A stretch of DNA of 64,000 bases from Hydractinia symbiolongicarpus. Its lineage: Eukaryota; Cnidaria; Hydrozoa; Anthoathecata; Hydractiniidae. A program made the position numbers and the translations under genes. Shown here one piece after another: positions 50,381 through 63,321 of the stretch (its first letter is position 1; each line of letters opens with the position of its first letter). The DNA lies in assembly GCF_029227915.1 (NCBI RefSeq), contig NC_079888.1, forward strand, positions 21,804,001 to 21,868,000, read 5' to 3'. Under the pieces are notes generated by a model. That model made no database searches. It saw only the letters and a list, made by a program, of their open reading frames with translations, and was not told the DNA's origin.

Positions 50381-52479
50381 ACGGGCTGAGTCCGGGATTT
50401 ACAAGAAATCGCGGGTTTTCGTTTGCCGGCGATTAAACTTCTTTTATCCAGCGTCTCATCAAAAATGAAAACATTTTTAAAAACTACAAGTCTCATGCGT
50501 TTTAGTGGTGAAAAAATAATTTAAAAAATCGTTCGGGAAATGAGTTTACTCCCTAGGTACTTTCTTTCTATACATTTGACTATACGGGCCGAGTCCTGGG
50601 TTTACGGGAAATGGCGGGTTTTCGTTTGCCAGCGATTAAACTCCCTTTATTCAACGTCTCATCAAAAATGAAAACATTTTTAAAAACTACAAGTCTCATG
50701 GGCTTTAGTGGTGAAATAATAATTTAAAAAATCGTTCGGGAAATGAGTTTACTCCCTGGGTACTTTCTTTGTATACTTTTGACTATACGGGACAAGCCCG
50801 GGATTTACGGGAAATCGCGGGTTTTCGTTTGCCGGCGATTAAACCTCTTTCATTAAGCGTCTCATTAAAAATGAAAACATTTTTGAAAACTACAAGTCTC
50901 ATTCGTTCTAGTGGTGCAGAAATAATTTGAAAAATCGTTCGGGAAATCAGTTTACTCCCTGAGTACTTTCTTTATATACATTCAACTATACGGGCCAAGC
51001 CCGGGATATACGGGAAATTGCGGTTATTCGTTTGCCAGCGATTAAACTTCTTTTATTCAGCGTCTCATCAAAAATGAAAACACTTTTGAAAACTACAAGT
51101 CTCATGCGTTTTAGTGGTGACAAAATAATTTAAAAAATCATTTGGGAAATGAGTTTACTCCCTGGGTACTTTCTTTGTATACTTTTGACTATACGGGCTG
51201 AGTCCGGGATTTACGGGAAATCGCGGGTTTTCGTTTGCCGGCGATTAAACTTCTTTTATCCAGCGTCTCATCAAAAATGAAAACATTTTTAAAAACTACA
51301 AGTCTCATGCGTTTTAGTGGTGAAAAAATAATTTAAAAAATCGTTCGGGAAATGAGTTTACTCCCTAGGTACTTTCTTTCTATACATTTGACTATACGGG
51401 CCGAGTCCTGGGTTTACGGGAAATGGCGGGTTTTCGTTTGCCGGCGATTAAACTCCCTTTATTCAACGTCTCATCAAAAATGAAAACATTTTTAAAAACT
51501 ACAAGTCTCATGGGCTTTAGTGGTGAAATAATAATTTAAAAAATCGTTCGGGAAATGAGTTTACTCCCTGGGTACTTTCTTTGTATACTTTTGACTATAC
51601 GGGACAAGCCCGGGATTTACGGGAAATCGCGGGTTTTCGTTTGCCGGCGATTAAACCTCTTTCATTAAGCGTCTCATTAAAAATGAAAACATTTTTGAAA
51701 ACTACAAGTCTCATTCGTTCTAGTGGTGCAGAAATAATTTGAAAAATCGTTCGGGAAATCAGTTTACTCCCTGAGTACTTTCTTTATATACATTCAACTA
51801 TACGGGCCAAGCCCGGGATATACGGGAAATTGCGGTTATTCGTTTGCCAGCGATTAAACTTCTTTTATTCAGCGTCTCATCAAAAATGAAAACATTTTTA
51901 AAAACTACAACTCTCACGTGTTTAGTGGTGAAATGATAATTTAAAAAATCGTTTGGGAAATGAGTTTACTCCCTGGGTACTTTCTTTGTATTTTTTTTAC
52001 TATACGGGCCAAGCCCGGGACTTACGGGAAATCGCGGGTTTTCGTTTGCCGGCGATTAAACTTCTTTTATTCAGCGTCTCATCAAAAATGAAAAAAATTC
52101 GGGAAATCGCGGGTTTTCGTTTGCCGGCGATTAAACCTCTTTCATTAAGCGTCTCATCAAAAATGAAAACATTTTTGAAAACTACAAGTCTCATGCGTTT
52201 TAGTGGTGAAAAAATAATTTAAAAAAATCGTTCGGTAAATGAGTTTACTCCCTGGGTACTTTCTTTGTATACATTCGACTATACGGCCAAGCCCGGGATT
52301 TATGGGAAATTGCAGGTTTGCGTTTGCCGGCGATTAAACTTCTTTTATTCAGCGTCTCATCAAAAATGAAAACACTTTTGAAAACTACAAGTCTCATGCG
52401 TTTTAGTGGTGACAAAATAGTTTAAAAAATTGTTCGGGAAATGAGTTTACTCCCTGGGTACTTTCTTTGTATTTTTTTT
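50381..52479 (+). repeat. 812-bp (4-monomer) repeat
   Basis: A block starting at acgggctgagtccggg (50381) recurs at 51193, 812 bp or exactly four 203-bp monomers away. Shared markers are the ccctaggtac monomer with ctatacatttgac, attcaacgtctc, and cctgagtac. The copies differ at few positions (for example tttacaagaaatcg against tttacgggaaatcg). Confidence 0.88.
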
Positions 52480-55400
52480 ACTATACGGGCCAAGCCCGGG
52501 ACTTACGGGAAATCGCGGGTTTTCGTTTGCCGGCGATTAAACTTCTTTTATTCAGCGTCTCATCAAAAATGAAAAAAATTCGGGAAATCGCGGGTTTTCG
52601 TTTGCCGGCGATTAAACCTCTTTCATTAAGCGTCTCATCAAAAATGAAAACATTTTTAAAAACTACAAGTCTCATGGGCTTTAGTGGTGAAATAATAATT
52701 TAAAAAATCGTTCGGGAAATGAGTTTACTCCCTGGGTACTTTCTTTGTATACTTTTGACTATACGGGACAAGCCCGGGATTTACGGGAAATCGCGGGTTT
52801 TTGTTTGCCGGCGATTAAACCTCTTTCAATAAGCGTCTCATTAAAAATGAAAACATTTTTGAAAACTACAAGTCTCATTCGTTCTAGTGGTACAGAAATA
52901 ATTTGAAAAATCGTTCGGGAAATCAGTTTACTCCCTGGGTACTTTCTTTATATACATTCAACTATACGGGCCAAGCCAGGGATATACGGGAAATTGCGGT
53001 TTTTCGTTTGCCAGCGATTAAACTTCTTTTATTCAGCGTCTCATCAAAAATGAAAATATTTTTAAAAACTACAACTCTCATGGGTTTAGTGGTGAAATAA
53101 TAATTTAAAAAATCGTTTGGGAAATGAGTTTACTCCCTGGGTACTTTCTTTGTATACTTTTGACTATACGGGCTGAGTCCGGGATTTACGGGAAATCGCG
53201 GGTTTTCGTTTGCCGGCGATTAAACTTTTTTTATCCAGCGTCTCATCAAAAATGAAAACATTTTTAAAAACTACAAGTCTCATGCGTTTTAGTGGTGAAA
53301 AAATAATTTAAAAAATCGTTCGGGAAATGAGTTTACTCCCTGGGTACTTTCTTTGTATACTTTTGACTATACGGGACAAGCCCGGGATTTACGGGAAATC
53401 GCGGGTTTTCGTTTACCGGCGATTAAACCTCTTTCATTAAGCGTCTCATTAAAAATGAAAACATTTTTGAAAACTACAAGTCTCATTCGTTCTAGTGGTG
53501 CTGAAATAATTTGAAAAATCGTTCGGGAAATCAGTTTACTCCCTGGGTACTTTCTTTATATACATTCAACTATACGGGCCAAGCCCGGGATATACGGGAC
53601 ATTTCAGTTATTCGTTTGCCAGCGATTAAACTTCTTTTATTCAGCGTCTCATCAAAAATGAAAACATTTTTAAAAACTACAACTCTCATGGGTTTAGTGG
53701 TGAAATAATAATTTAAAAAATCGTTTGGGAAATGAGTTTACTCCCTGGGTACTTTCTTTGTATACTTTTGACTATACGGGCCGCGTCCGGGATTTACGGG
53801 AAATCGCGGGTTTTCGTTTGCCGGCGATTAAACTTCTTTTATCCAGCGTCTCATCAAAAATGAAAACATTTTTAAAAACTACAAGTCTCATGCGTTTTAG
53901 TGGTGAAAAAATAATTTAAAAAATCGTTCGGGAAATGAGTTTACTCCCTAGGTACTTTCTTTCTATACTTTTGACTATACGGGCCGAGTTCTGGGTTTAC
54001 GGGAAATGGCGGGTTTTCGTTTGCCGGCGATTAAACTCCTTCTATTCAGCGTCTCATCAAAAATGAAAACATTTTTAAAAACTACAAGTCTCATGGGCTT
54101 TAGTGGTGAAATAATAATTTGAAAAATCGTTCGGGAAATCAGTTTACTCCCTGGGTACTTTCTTTATATACATTCAACTATACGGGCCAAGCCCGGGATA
54201 TACGGGAACTTGCGGTTTTTCGTTTGCCAGCGATTAAACTTCTTTTATTCAGCGTCTCATCAAAAATGAAAATATTTTTAAAAACTACAACTCTCATGGG
54301 TTTAGTGGTGAAATAATAATTTAAAAAATCGTTTGGGAAATGAGTTTACTCCCTGGGTACTTTCTTTGTATACTTTTGACTATACGGGCCGAGTCTGGGG
54401 TTTACGGGAAATGGCGGGTTTTCGTTTGCCGGCGATTAAACTTCTTTTATTCAGCGTCTCATCAAAAATGAAAACATTTTTGAAAACTACAAGTCTCATG
54501 CGTTTTAGTGGTGAAAAGATAATTTAAAAAATCGTTTTGGAAATAAGTTTACTCACAGGGTACTTTCTTTGTATACATTCGACTATGCGGGCCAAGCCCG
54601 GGATTTACGGGAAATCGCGGGTTTTCGCTTGCCGGCGAGTAAACCACATTCATTAAGCGTCTCATCAAAAATGAAAACATTTCTGAAAACTACAAGTCTC
54701 ATACGTTATACTGGTGCAGAAATAATTTGAAAAATCGTTCTGGAAGTCAGTTTACTCCCTGGGTACTTTCTTTAGATACATTCAAATATACGGGCCAAGC
54801 CCGGGATTTACGAGAAATCGCGGGTTTTCGTTTGCCGGCGATTAAACTTCTTTTATTCAGCGTCTCATCAAAAATGAAAACACTTTTGAAAACTACAAGT
54901 CTCATGCGTTTTAGTGGTGAAAAAATAATTTAAAAAATCGTTCGGGAAATGAGTTTACTCCCTAGGTACTTTCTTTCTATACATTTGACTATACGGGCCG
55001 AGTCCTGGGTTTACGGGAAATGGCGGGTTTTCGTTTGCCGGCAATTAAACTCCCTTTATTCAGCGTCTCATCAAAAATGAAAACATTTTTAAAAACTACA
55101 AGTCTCATGGGCTTTAGTGGTGAAATAATAATTTAAAAAATCGTTCGGGAAATGAGTTTACTCCCTGGGTACTTTCTTTGTATACTTTTGACTATACGGG
55201 ACAAGCCCGGGATTTACGGGAAATCGCGGGTTTTCGTTTGCCGGCGATTAAACCTCTTTCATTAAGCGTCTCATTAAAAATGAAAACATTTTTGAAAACT
55301 ACAAGTCTCATTCGTTCTAGTGGTGCAGAAATAATTTGAAAAATCGTTCGGGAAATCAGTTTACTCCCTGGGTACTTTCTTTATATACATTCAACTATAC

Positions 55401-57900
55401 GGGCCAAGCCCGGGATATACGGGAAATTGCGGTTATTCGTTTGCCAGCGATTAAACTTCTTTTATTCAGCGTCTCATCAAAAATGAAAACATTTTTAAAA
55501 ACTACAACTCTCACGGGTTTAGTGGTGAAATAATAATTTAAAAAATCGTTTGGGAAATGAGTTTACTCCCTGGGTACTTTCTTTGTATTTTTTTTACTAT
55601 ACGGGCCAAGCCCGGGACTTACGGGAAATCGCGGGTTTTCGTTTGCCGGCGATTAAACTTCTTTTATTCAGCGTCTCATCAAAAATGAAAAAAATTCGGG
55701 AAATCGCGGGTTTTCGTTTGCCGGCGATTAAACCTCTTTCATTAAGCGTCTCATCAAAAATGAAAACATTTTTGAAAACTACAAGTCTCATGGGCTTTAG
55801 TGGTGAAATAATAATTTAAAAAATCGTTCGGGAAATGAGTTTACTCCCTGGGTACTTTCTTTGTATACTTTTGACTATACGGGACAAGCCCGGGATTTAC
55901 GGGAAATCGCGGGTTTTCGTTTGCCGGCGATTAAACCTCTTTCAATAAGCGTCTCATTAAAAATGAAAACATTTTTGAAAACTACAAGTCTCATTCGTTT
56001 TAGTGGTACAGAAATAATTTGAAAAATCGTTCGGGAAATCAGTTTACTCCCTGGGTACTTTCTTTATATACATTCAACTATACGGGCCAAGCCCGGGATA
56101 TACGGGAAATTGCGGTTTTTCGTTTGCCAGCGATTAAACTTCTTTTATTCAGCGTCTCATCAAAAATGAAAATATTTTTAAAAACTACAACTCTCATGGG
56201 TTTAGTGGTGAAATAATAATTTAAAAAATCGTTTGGGAAATGAGTTTACTCCCTGGGTACTTTCTTTGTATACTTTTGACTATACGGGCTGAGTCCGGGA
56301 TTTACGGGAAATCGCGGGTTTTCGTTTGCCGGCGATTAAACTTTTTTTATCCAGCGTCTCATCAAAAATGAAAACATTTTTAAAAACTACAAGTCTCATG
56401 CGTTTTAGTGGTGAAAAAATAATTTAAAAAATCGTTCGGGAAATGAGTTTACTCCCTAGGTACTTTCTTTCTATACTTTTGATTATACGGGCAGAGTCCT
56501 GGGTTTACGGGAAATGGCGGGTTTTCGTTTGCCGGCGATTAAACTCCCTTTATTCAGCGTCTCATCAAAAATGAAAACATTTATAAAAACTAAAAGTCTC
56601 ATGGGCTTTAGTGGTGAAATAATAATTTAAAAAATCGTTCGGGAAATGAGTTTACTCCCTGGGTACTTTCTTTGTATACTTTTGACTATACGGGACAAGC
56701 CCGGCATTTACGGGAAATCGCGGGTTTTCGTTCACCGGCGATTAAACCTCTTTCATTAAGCGTCTCATTAAAAATGAAAACATTTTTGAAAACTACAAGT
56801 CTCATTCGTTCTAGTGGTGCTGAAATAATTTGAAAAATCGTTCGGGAAATCAGTTTACTCCCTGGGTACTTTCTTTATATACATTCAACTATACGGGCCA
56901 AGCCCGGGATATACGGGACATTTCAGTTATTCGTTTGCCAGCGATTAAACTTCTTTTATTCAGCGTCTCATCAAAAATGAAAACATTTTTAAAAACTAAA
57001 ACTCTCATGGGTTTAGTGGTGAAATAATAATTTAAAAAATCGTTTGGGAAATGAGTTTACTCCCTGGGTACTTTCTTTGTATACTTTTGACTATACGGGC
57101 CGAGTCCGGGATTTACGGGAAATCGCGGGTTTTCGTTTGCCGGCGATTAAACTTCTTTTATCCAGCGTCTCATCAAAAATGAAAACATTTTTAAAAACTA
57201 CAAGTCTCATGCGTTTTAGTGGTGAAAAAATAATTTAAAAAATCGTTCGGGAAATGAGTTTACTCCCTAGGTACTTTCTTTCTATACTTTTGACTATACG
57301 GGCCGAGTTCTGGGTTTACGGGAAATGGCGGGTTTTCGTTTGCCGGCGATTAAACTCCTTTTATTCAGCGTCTCATCAAAAATGAAAACATTTTTAAAAA
57401 CTACAAGTCTCATGGGCTTTAGTGGTGAAATAATAATTTGAAAAATCGTTCGGGAAATCAGTTTACTCCCTGGGTACTTTCTTTATATACATTCAACTAT
57501 ACGGGCCAAGCCCGGGATATACGGGAAATTGCGGTTTTTCGTTTGCCAGCGATTAAACTTCTTTTATTCAGCGTCTCATCAAAAATGAAAATATTTTTAA
57601 AAACTACAACTCTCATGGGTTTAGTGGTGAAATAATAATTTAAAAAATCGTTTGGGAAATGAGTTTACTCCCTGGGTACTTTCTTTGTATACTTTTGACT
57701 ATACGGGCCGAGTCCGGGATTTACGGGAAATCGCGGGTTTTCGTTTGCCGGCGATTAAACTTCTTTTATCCAGCGTCTCATCAAAAATGAAAACATTTTT
57801 AAAAACTACAAGTCTCATGCGTTTTAGTGGTGAAAAAATAATTTAAAAAATCGTTCGGGAAATGAGTTTACTCCCTAGGTACTTTCTTTCTCTACTTTTG
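52480..57900 (+). repeat. 5421-bp tandem duplication, copy 1
   Basis: The whole block recurs 5421 bp downstream. It holds 202-bp monomers at 52903, 53511, 54119, 55336, 56019, 56830 and 57438 and two 75-bp truncated monomers. The right end carries a private tttctctactttt (57889-57899) joined in register to the actatacgggccaag of copy 2, so the junction monomer has normal length: the result expected from unequal homologous crossover. Confidence 0.94.
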
Positions 57901-60900
57901 ACTATACGGGCCAAGCCCGGGACTTACGGGAAATCGCGGGTTTTCGTTTGCCGGCGATTAAACTTCTTTTATTCAGCGTCTCATCAAAAATGAAAAAAAT
58001 TCGGGAAATCGCGGGTTTTCGTTTGCCGGCGATTAAACCTCTTTCATTAAGCGTCTCATCAAAAATGAAAACATTTTTAAAAACTACAAGTCTCATGGGC
58101 TTTAGTGGTGAAATAATAATTTAAAAAATCGTTCGGGAAATGAGTTTACTCCCTGGGTACTTTCTTTGTATACTTTTGACTATACGGGACAAGCCCGGGA
58201 TTTACGGGAAATCGCGGGTTTTTGTTTGCCGGCGATTAAACCTCTTTCAATAAGCGTCTCATTAAAAATGAAAACATTTTTGAAAACTACAAGTCTCATT
58301 CGTTCTAGTGGTACAGAAATAATTTGAAAAATCGTTCGGGAAATCAGTTTACTCCCTGGGTACTTTCTTTATATACATTCAACTATACGGGCCAAGCCAG
58401 GGATATACGGGAAATTGCGGTTTTTCGTTTGCCAGCGATTAAACTTCTTTTATTCAGCGTCTCATCAAAAATGAAAATATTTTTAAAAACTACAACTCTC
58501 ATGGGTTTAGTGGTGAAATAATAATTTAAAAAATCGTTTGGGAAATGAGTTTACTCCCTGGGTACTTTCTTTGTATACTTTTGACTATACGGGCTGAGTC
58601 CGGGATTTACGGGAAATCGCGGGTTTTCGTTTGCCGGCGATTAAACTTTTTTTATCCAGCGTCTCATCAAAAATGAAAACATTTTTAAAAACTACAAGTC
58701 TCATGCGTTTTAGTGGTGAAAAAATAATTTAAAAAATCGTTCGGGAAATGAGTTTACTCCCTGGGTACTTTCTTTGTATACTTTTGACTATACGGGACAA
58801 GCCCGGGATTTACGGGAAATCGCGGGTTTTCGTTTACCGGCGATTAAACCTCTTTCATTAAGCGTCTCATTAAAAATGAAAACATTTTTGAAAACTACAA
58901 GTCTCATTCGTTCTAGTGGTGCTGAAATAATTTGAAAAATCGTTCGGGAAATCAGTTTACTCCCTGGGTACTTTCTTTATATACATTCAACTATACGGGC
59001 CAAGCCCGGGATATACGGGACATTTCAGTTATTCGTTTGCCAGCGATTAAACTTCTTTTATTCAGCGTCTCATCAAAAATGAAAACATTTTTAAAAACTA
59101 CAACTCTCATGGGTTTAGTGGTGAAATAATAATTTAAAAAATCGTTTGGGAAATGAGTTTACTCCCTGGGTACTTTCTTTGTATACTTTTGACTATACGG
59201 GCCGCGTCCGGGATTTACGGGAAATCGCGGGTTTTCGTTTGCCGGCGATTAAACTTCTTTTATCCAGCGTCTCATCAAAAATGAAAACATTTTTAAAAAC
59301 TACAAGTCTCATGCGTTTTAGTGGTGAAAAAATAATTTAAAAAATCGTTCGGGAAATGAGTTTACTCCCTAGGTACTTTCTTTCTATACTTTTGACTATA
59401 CGGGCCGAGTTCTGGGTTTACGGGAAATGGCGGGTTTTCGTTTGCCGGCGATTAAACTCCTTTTATTCAGCGTCTCATCAAAAATGAAAACATTTTTAAA
59501 AACTACAAGTCTCATGGGCTTTAGTGGTGAAATAATAATTTGAAAAATCGTTCGGGAAATCAGTTTACTCCCTGGGTACTTTCTTTATATACATTCAACT
59601 ATACGGGCCAAGCCCGGGATATACGGGAACTTGCGGTTTTTCGTTTGCCAGCGATTAAACTTCTTTTATTCAGCGTCTCATCAAAAATGAAAATATTTTT
59701 AAAAACTACAACTCTCATGGGTTTAGTGGTGAAATAATAATTTAAAAAATCGTTTGGGAAATGAGTTTACTCCCTGGGTACTTTCTTTGTATACTTTTGA
59801 CTATACGGGCCGAGTCTGGGGTTTACGGGAAATGGCGGGTTTTCGTTTGCCGGCGATTAAACTTCTTTTATTCAGCGTCTCATCAAAAATGAAAACATTT
59901 TTGAAAACTACAAGTCTCATGCGTTTTAGTGGTGAAAAGATAATTTAAAAAATCGTTTTGGAAATAAGTTTACTCACAGGGTACTTTCTTTGTATACATT
60001 CGACTATGCGGGCCAAGCCCGGGATTTACGGGAAATCGCGGGTTTTCGCTTGCCGGCGAGTAAACCACATTCATTAAGCGTCTCATCAAAAATGAAAACA
60101 TTTCTGAAAACTACAAGTCTCATACGTTATACTGGTGCAGAAATAATTTGAAAAATCGTTCTGGAAGTCAGTTTACTCCCTGGGTACTTTCTTTAGATAC
60201 ATTCAAATATACGGGCCAAGCCCGGGATTTACGAGAAATCGCGGGTTTTCGTTTGCCGGCGATTAAACTTCTTTTATTCAGCGTCTCATCAAAAATGAAA
60301 ACACTTTTGAAAACTACAAGTCTCATGCGTTTTAGTGGTGAAAAAATAATTTAAAAAATCGTTCGGGAAATGAGTTTACTCCCTAGGTACTTTCTTTCTA
60401 TACATTTGACTATACGGGCCGAGTCCTGGGTTTACGGGAAATGGCGGGTTTTCGTTTGCCGGCAATTAAACTCCCTTTATTCAGCGTCTCATCAAAAATG
60501 AAAACATTTTTAAAAACTACAAGTCTCATGGGCTTTAGTGGTGAAATAATAATTTAAAAAATCGTTCGGGAAATGAGTTTACTCCCTGGGTACTTTCTTT
60601 GTATACTTTTGACTATACGGGACAAGCCCGGGATTTACGGGAAATCGCGGGTTTTCGTTTGCCGGCGATTAAACCTCTTTCATTAAGCGTCTCATTAAAA
60701 ATGAAAACATTTTTGAAAACTACAAGTCTCATTCGTTCTAGTGGTGCAGAAATAATTTGAAAAATCGTTCGGGAAATCAGTTTACTCCCTGGGTACTTTC
60801 TTTATATACATTCAACTATACGGGCCAAGCCCGGGATATACGGGAAATTGCGGTTATTCGTTTGCCAGCGATTAAACTTCTTTTATTCAGCGTCTCATCA

Positions 60901-63321
60901 AAAATGAAAACATTTTTAAAAACTACAACTCTCACGGGTTTAGTGGTGAAATAATAATTTAAAAAATCGTTTGGGAAATGAGTTTACTCCCTGGGTACTT
61001 TCTTTGTATTTTTTTTACTATACGGGCCAAGCCCGGGACTTACGGGAAATCGCGGGTTTTCGTTTGCCGGCGATTAAACTTCTTTTATTCAGCGTCTCAT
61101 CAAAAATGAAAAAAATTCGGGAAATCGCGGGTTTTCGTTTGCCGGCGATTAAACCTCTTTCATTAAGCGTCTCATCAAAAATGAAAACATTTTTGAAAAC
61201 TACAAGTCTCATGGGCTTTAGTGGTGAAATAATAATTTAAAAAATCGTTCGGGAAATGAGTTTACTCCCTGGGTACTTTCTTTGTATACTTTTGACTATA
61301 CGGGACAAGCCCGGGATTTACGGGAAATCGCGGGTTTTCGTTTGCCGGCGATTAAACCTCTTTCAATAAGCGTCTCATTAAAAATGAAAACATTTTTGAA
61401 AACTACAAGTCTCATTCGTTTTAGTGGTACAGAAATAATTTGAAAAATCGTTCGGGAAATCAGTTTACTCCCTGGGTACTTTCTTTATATACATTCAACT
61501 ATACGGGCCAAGCCCGGGATATACGGGAAATTGCGGTTTTTCGTTTGCCAGCGATTAAACTTCTTTTATTCAGCGTCTCATCAAAAATGAAAATATTTTT
61601 AAAAACTACAACTCTCATGGGTTTAGTGGTGAAATAATAATTTAAAAAATCGTTTGGGAAATGAGTTTACTCCCTGGGTACTTTCTTTGTATACTTTTGA
61701 CTATACGGGCTGAGTCCGGGATTTACGGGAAATCGCGGGTTTTCGTTTGCCGGCGATTAAACTTTTTTTATCCAGCGTCTCATCAAAAATGAAAACATTT
61801 TTAAAAACTACAAGTCTCATGCGTTTTAGTGGTGAAAAAATAATTTAAAAAATCGTTCGGGAAATGAGTTTACTCCCTAGGTACTTTCTTTCTATACTTT
61901 TGATTATACGGGCAGAGTCCTGGGTTTACGGGAAATGGCGGGTTTTCGTTTGCCGGCGATTAAACTCCCTTTATTCAGCGTCTCATCAAAAATGAAAACA
62001 TTTATAAAAACTAAAAGTCTCATGGGCTTTAGTGGTGAAATAATAATTTAAAAAATCGTTCGGGAAATGAGTTTACTCCCTGGGTACTTTCTTTGTATAC
62101 TTTTGACTATACGGGACAAGCCCGGCATTTACGGGAAATCGCGGGTTTTCGTTCACCGGCGATTAAACCTCTTTCATTAAGCGTCTCATTAAAAATGAAA
62201 ACATTTTTGAAAACTACAAGTCTCATTCGTTCTAGTGGTGCTGAAATAATTTGAAAAATCGTTCGGGAAATCAGTTTACTCCCTGGGTACTTTCTTTATA
62301 TACATTCAACTATACGGGCCAAGCCCGGGATATACGGGACATTTCAGTTATTCGTTTGCCAGCGATTAAACTTCTTTTATTCAGCGTCTCATCAAAAATG
62401 AAAACATTTTTAAAAACTAAAACTCTCATGGGTTTAGTGGTGAAATAATAATTTAAAAAATCGTTTGGGAAATGAGTTTACTCCCTGGGTACTTTCTTTG
62501 TATACTTTTGACTATACGGGCCGAGTCCGGGATTTACGGGAAATCGCGGGTTTTCGTTTGCCGGCGATTAAACTTCTTTTATCCAGCGTCTCATCAAAAA
62601 TGAAAACATTTTTAAAAACTACAAGTCTCATGCGTTTTAGTGGTGAAAAAATAATTTAAAAAATCGTTCGGGAAATGAGTTTACTCCCTAGGTACTTTCT
62701 TTCTATACTTTTGACTATACGGGCCGAGTTCTGGGTTTACGGGAAATGGCGGGTTTTCGTTTGCCGGCGATTAAACTCCTTTTATTCAGCGTCTCATCAA
62801 AAATGAAAACATTTTTAAAAACTACAAGTCTCATGGGCTTTAGTGGTGAAATAATAATTTGAAAAATCGTTCGGGAAATCAGTTTACTCCCTGGGTACTT
62901 TCTTTATATACATTCAACTATACGGGCCAAGCCCGGGATATACGGGAAATTGCGGTTTTTCGTTTGCCAGCGATTAAACTTCTTTTATTCAGCGTCTCAT
63001 CAAAAATGAAAATATTTTTAAAAACTACAACTCTCATGGGTTTAGTGGTGAAATAATAATTTAAAAAATCGTTTGGGAAATGAGTTTACTCCCTGGGTAC
63101 TTTCTTTGTATACTTTTGACTATACGGGCCGAGTCCGGGATTTACGGGAAATCGCGGGTTTTCGTTTGCCGGCGATTAAACTTCTTTTATCCAGCGTCTC
63201 ATCAAAAATGAAAACATTTTTAAAAACTACAAGTCTCATGCGTTTTAGTGGTGAAAAAATAATTTAAAAAATCGTTCGGGAAATGAGTTTACTCCCTAGG
63301 TACTTTCTTTCTCTACTTTTG
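57901..63321 (+). repeat. 5421-bp tandem duplication, copy 2
   Basis: Nearly identical to 52480-57900. The one difference I found is actccttctattc (54036 region) against actccttttattc (59457 region). The private tttctctactttt recurs at its right end (63310-63320), where the sequence then continues as gactatacgggccgagtcc, the original continuation. Confidence 0.94.
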
